Origin: Conidiobolus incongruus B7586
Lineage: Eukaryota > Entomophthoromycota > Entomophthoromycetes > Entomophthorales > Conidiobolaceae
Reading direction: 5' to 3'
DNA: 51,741 nucleotides
Assembly (NCBI GenBank): GCA_000697335.1
Contig: JNEM01009149.1
Coordinates: forward strand, 1 to 51,741
A program made the position numbers and the translations under genes. The notes under the pieces are model-generated. The model saw only the letters and a list, made by a program, of their open reading frames with translations, was not told the DNA's origin and made no database searches. Positions 49,703 through 51,741 of this stretch are shown piece after piece. How positions within the stretch are numbered: the stretch's first letter is position 1; each line of letters starts with the position of its first letter.

Positions 49703-50549
49703 ATGAAATATAATTTTTTTTATTTAATAATATATAAAATCATTAAAGACTGTCAAATAGCTCAACCCAAAAATATGTATTTATGATACTTGCGATTTTA
49801 TATATATATATATATATTTATTATTATTCAACATTAATCTCAAAGAACCAGAATTTTCCTTAATATTTGGTGGATATTAATATTACTTTTTTTTATTTGT
49901 TGTTTGTATTTAATTTTATATCCATTAAAGTTTATTAATATGAATTTCAGCATTTAAAGTTTCATAAATTTATGAATTTTCAATATTCTATATTATGTTA
50001 TTTAAAAAGGCTACAAAAAGATTTCTAAAATTTTATAGACTCTATAATAAAGTTATATTTGTATATAATTAATAATGCTTTTGATTATAAAGCCAAATTG
50101 AAGTAACTAAAATTCATTAAATATTTTCACTATGATAATAATTTCTTAATTTTTATAAACCATATATTTTGAAAATTGAATAGTTTGCCAATAAATTATC
50201 TTAATCATTTGAAAATATGCTTGAATATTATATTCATACTTTGTATTCTATTGATATAGAGATTTAATTTATTAATTTTTCAATTAGAATATGAATCAAA
50301 TTACAATTTTAAATAAATCCAAAAACTTGAAGCATAATAATTTTGTAATACTAATAATAATGATAGTAGATATTAAGTTCAAACTATTGAAGATTCAATA
50401 ACAGAATCTATTAAAAATTAGAAATTCATTAATATATATATATCAATCTCTTTGCTTAATTTCAGCAAATTGATATTTAAATTTTATTTTGAAGTATTAC
50501 TTTGTAATTTAAATAATGGAATTTTTTCTGATTGAAAAAAAATATATAT
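49703..50549. other. AT-rich spacer, no gene seen
   Basis: About 850 bp after the last zinc-cluster relic, including a (TA)n run around 49799-49816. No coding potential is seen. Confidence 0.6.
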
Positions 50550-51741
50550 TTTAATATATAAAAAGTAACAATAAATATATAATATAAAATTTTTAATTTC
50601 CTCTATTTCTAATAACTTTTTGCTATACTTTTAACAAAGATATAATACTTAAAAATAATTCTTTTTATTAAAAACTAAAATTTAATATTTTACAAACCAA
50701 TTAAATTTTTTTGTAAAGTTTTTTTTTCTTATAAATTAGTTTTTTAATTGCCTAAAACAATTATAATTACATAAGATATAATCTAAATAATATACTAGAT
50801 GTGGTAGTTTTTTCCAGTTATTTTCAATTAGAAAATTTTTTATAAATTTAAATTTATGTATTTTATAATTATTATGTAAAATAATAAGTTTTCTCAAATT
50901 ATATTAAAAATACTAATTCAAAATAAATTTATTTAAAAAAAATATAAAGTTTATTATTAATTAATTTTCTTTTAAGAATTAAATGAAAATAATATATATT
51001 ATTATAATCTATTAAAATAATTTATTTTCACTTATTAAAAAAGTGTTTATTTAAAGGAATTTATAAAAAGGGTTGATTTAACTTAATCTAAAACTTTAAT
51101 TTATTTTTTAATAAAAGATTATATAAATAAACTTAAGATTTATAAAATTATAATAATTTATTATAAAATTTTAACTTCTAGCTATATATTAGTAAGTCTT
51201 GTTTGATAATAATTACCCTAGTTTTTTTTAAGCTTTAGTTAAATAATAAAGTATTTATTTTATATTTTTATTAATTAATTTTAATATAAACTTTAATATA
51301 TATAAAACACTTATATAACTAATATTAAAATGTTTTAATAATTCTTTAACTAAAATAAAAAGATACTTTTTAATATATTTTTCTATTTTATTAATAATTA
51401 TAAATATAATAATTGAAATTAATCTTTAAGATTTTAATAAGTTTTAGGTAGTTTTATTCTTAATTTTAAAATAATTTACCTAGTGATAAATTGTTGAATT
51501 AGATAATACTTTATCATTAAAAATAGCTTGTAAATTTTAAATGATTTTAAAGGATTTATGGTTTAGTTTTATTAATACTAAAATAAAAAACTTTTAATAT
51601 TTATTATTTATTTCAAATATAATTAAATTTAAAAACTAATTTTAAAATATTTTTTTAATCAAAAAAACTATATACATTAACCTACAAAAATAAGTTATAA
51701 AATCAAAAATATATATATTTTAATTAATAACTAAAACAATT
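50550..51741. other. CA/TG-depleted AT island running off the window
   Basis: Composition changes from about 50550: nearly all remaining C precede T, and CA and TG nearly vanish (51121-51180 contains neither). The same composition marks the interior of the inverted-repeat element at 15400-16950. It is probably a second decayed repeat, continuing past 51741. A stretch around 51210-51235 (reverse complement AAAGCTTAAAAAAAACTAGG) resembles 16230-16255, but low complexity makes homology unproven. Confidence 0.4.

Overview
This window is very AT-rich nuclear DNA from a fungus. The evidence is a small-subunit processome gene (KRR1) and a GARP-complex gene (VPS53) with short 48-62 nt spliceosomal introns, a family of Zn(2)-C6 (Gal4-type) zinc-cluster regulators, which are essentially fungal, and the chromodomain tail of a Ty3/gypsy retrotransposon. 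The extreme AT bias, long gene-poor spacers and a convincing U12-type AT-AC intron point to an early-diverging lineage rather than Dikarya. An entomophthoralean or other zoopagomycete fungus is my guess, but the sequence does not prove it.

Layout. 1-460: 3' end of a Ty3/gypsy chromovirus and its LTR. 3575-5215 (-): intronless leucine-rich-repeat protein with 28-residue repeats. 10120-11409 (-): KRR1, four exons, divergent from VPS53 at 12094-14535 (+), three exons. 14894-17408: a decayed 2.5-kb element with terminal inverted repeats and an interior poor in CA/TG. 18778-49702: six members of one Zn2-C6 family. Three are intact (22752-24461 +, 25586-27313 -, 39895-41598 +), one is a recent pseudogene (18778-20474 +) and two are old full-length relics (34206-35881 + and 48006-49702 +). 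Between the last two intact or relic members lies a 12-exon gene for a protein with about six BRCT domains (43010-46135 -), likely a DNA-damage or replication-checkpoint scaffold.

The housekeeping genes do unrelated jobs (ribosome biogenesis, endosome-to-Golgi tethering, genome maintenance). The regulator family is the accessory part: it looks like birth-and-death expansion by dispersed duplication, with empty AT-rich DNA, a dispersed inverted repeat (25043-25398 and 30345-30708) and transposon debris between copies.

The most notable item is the intron at 45430-45353 on the minus strand. It starts ATATCCTTT, has a perfect TTCCTTAAT branch site 13 nt before a terminal AC, and is the only solution that keeps the BRCT reading frame open. 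No tRNA, rRNA or CRISPR was seen. Exon boundaries were worked out by hand from reading frame and splice signals. Relic boundaries are approximate.
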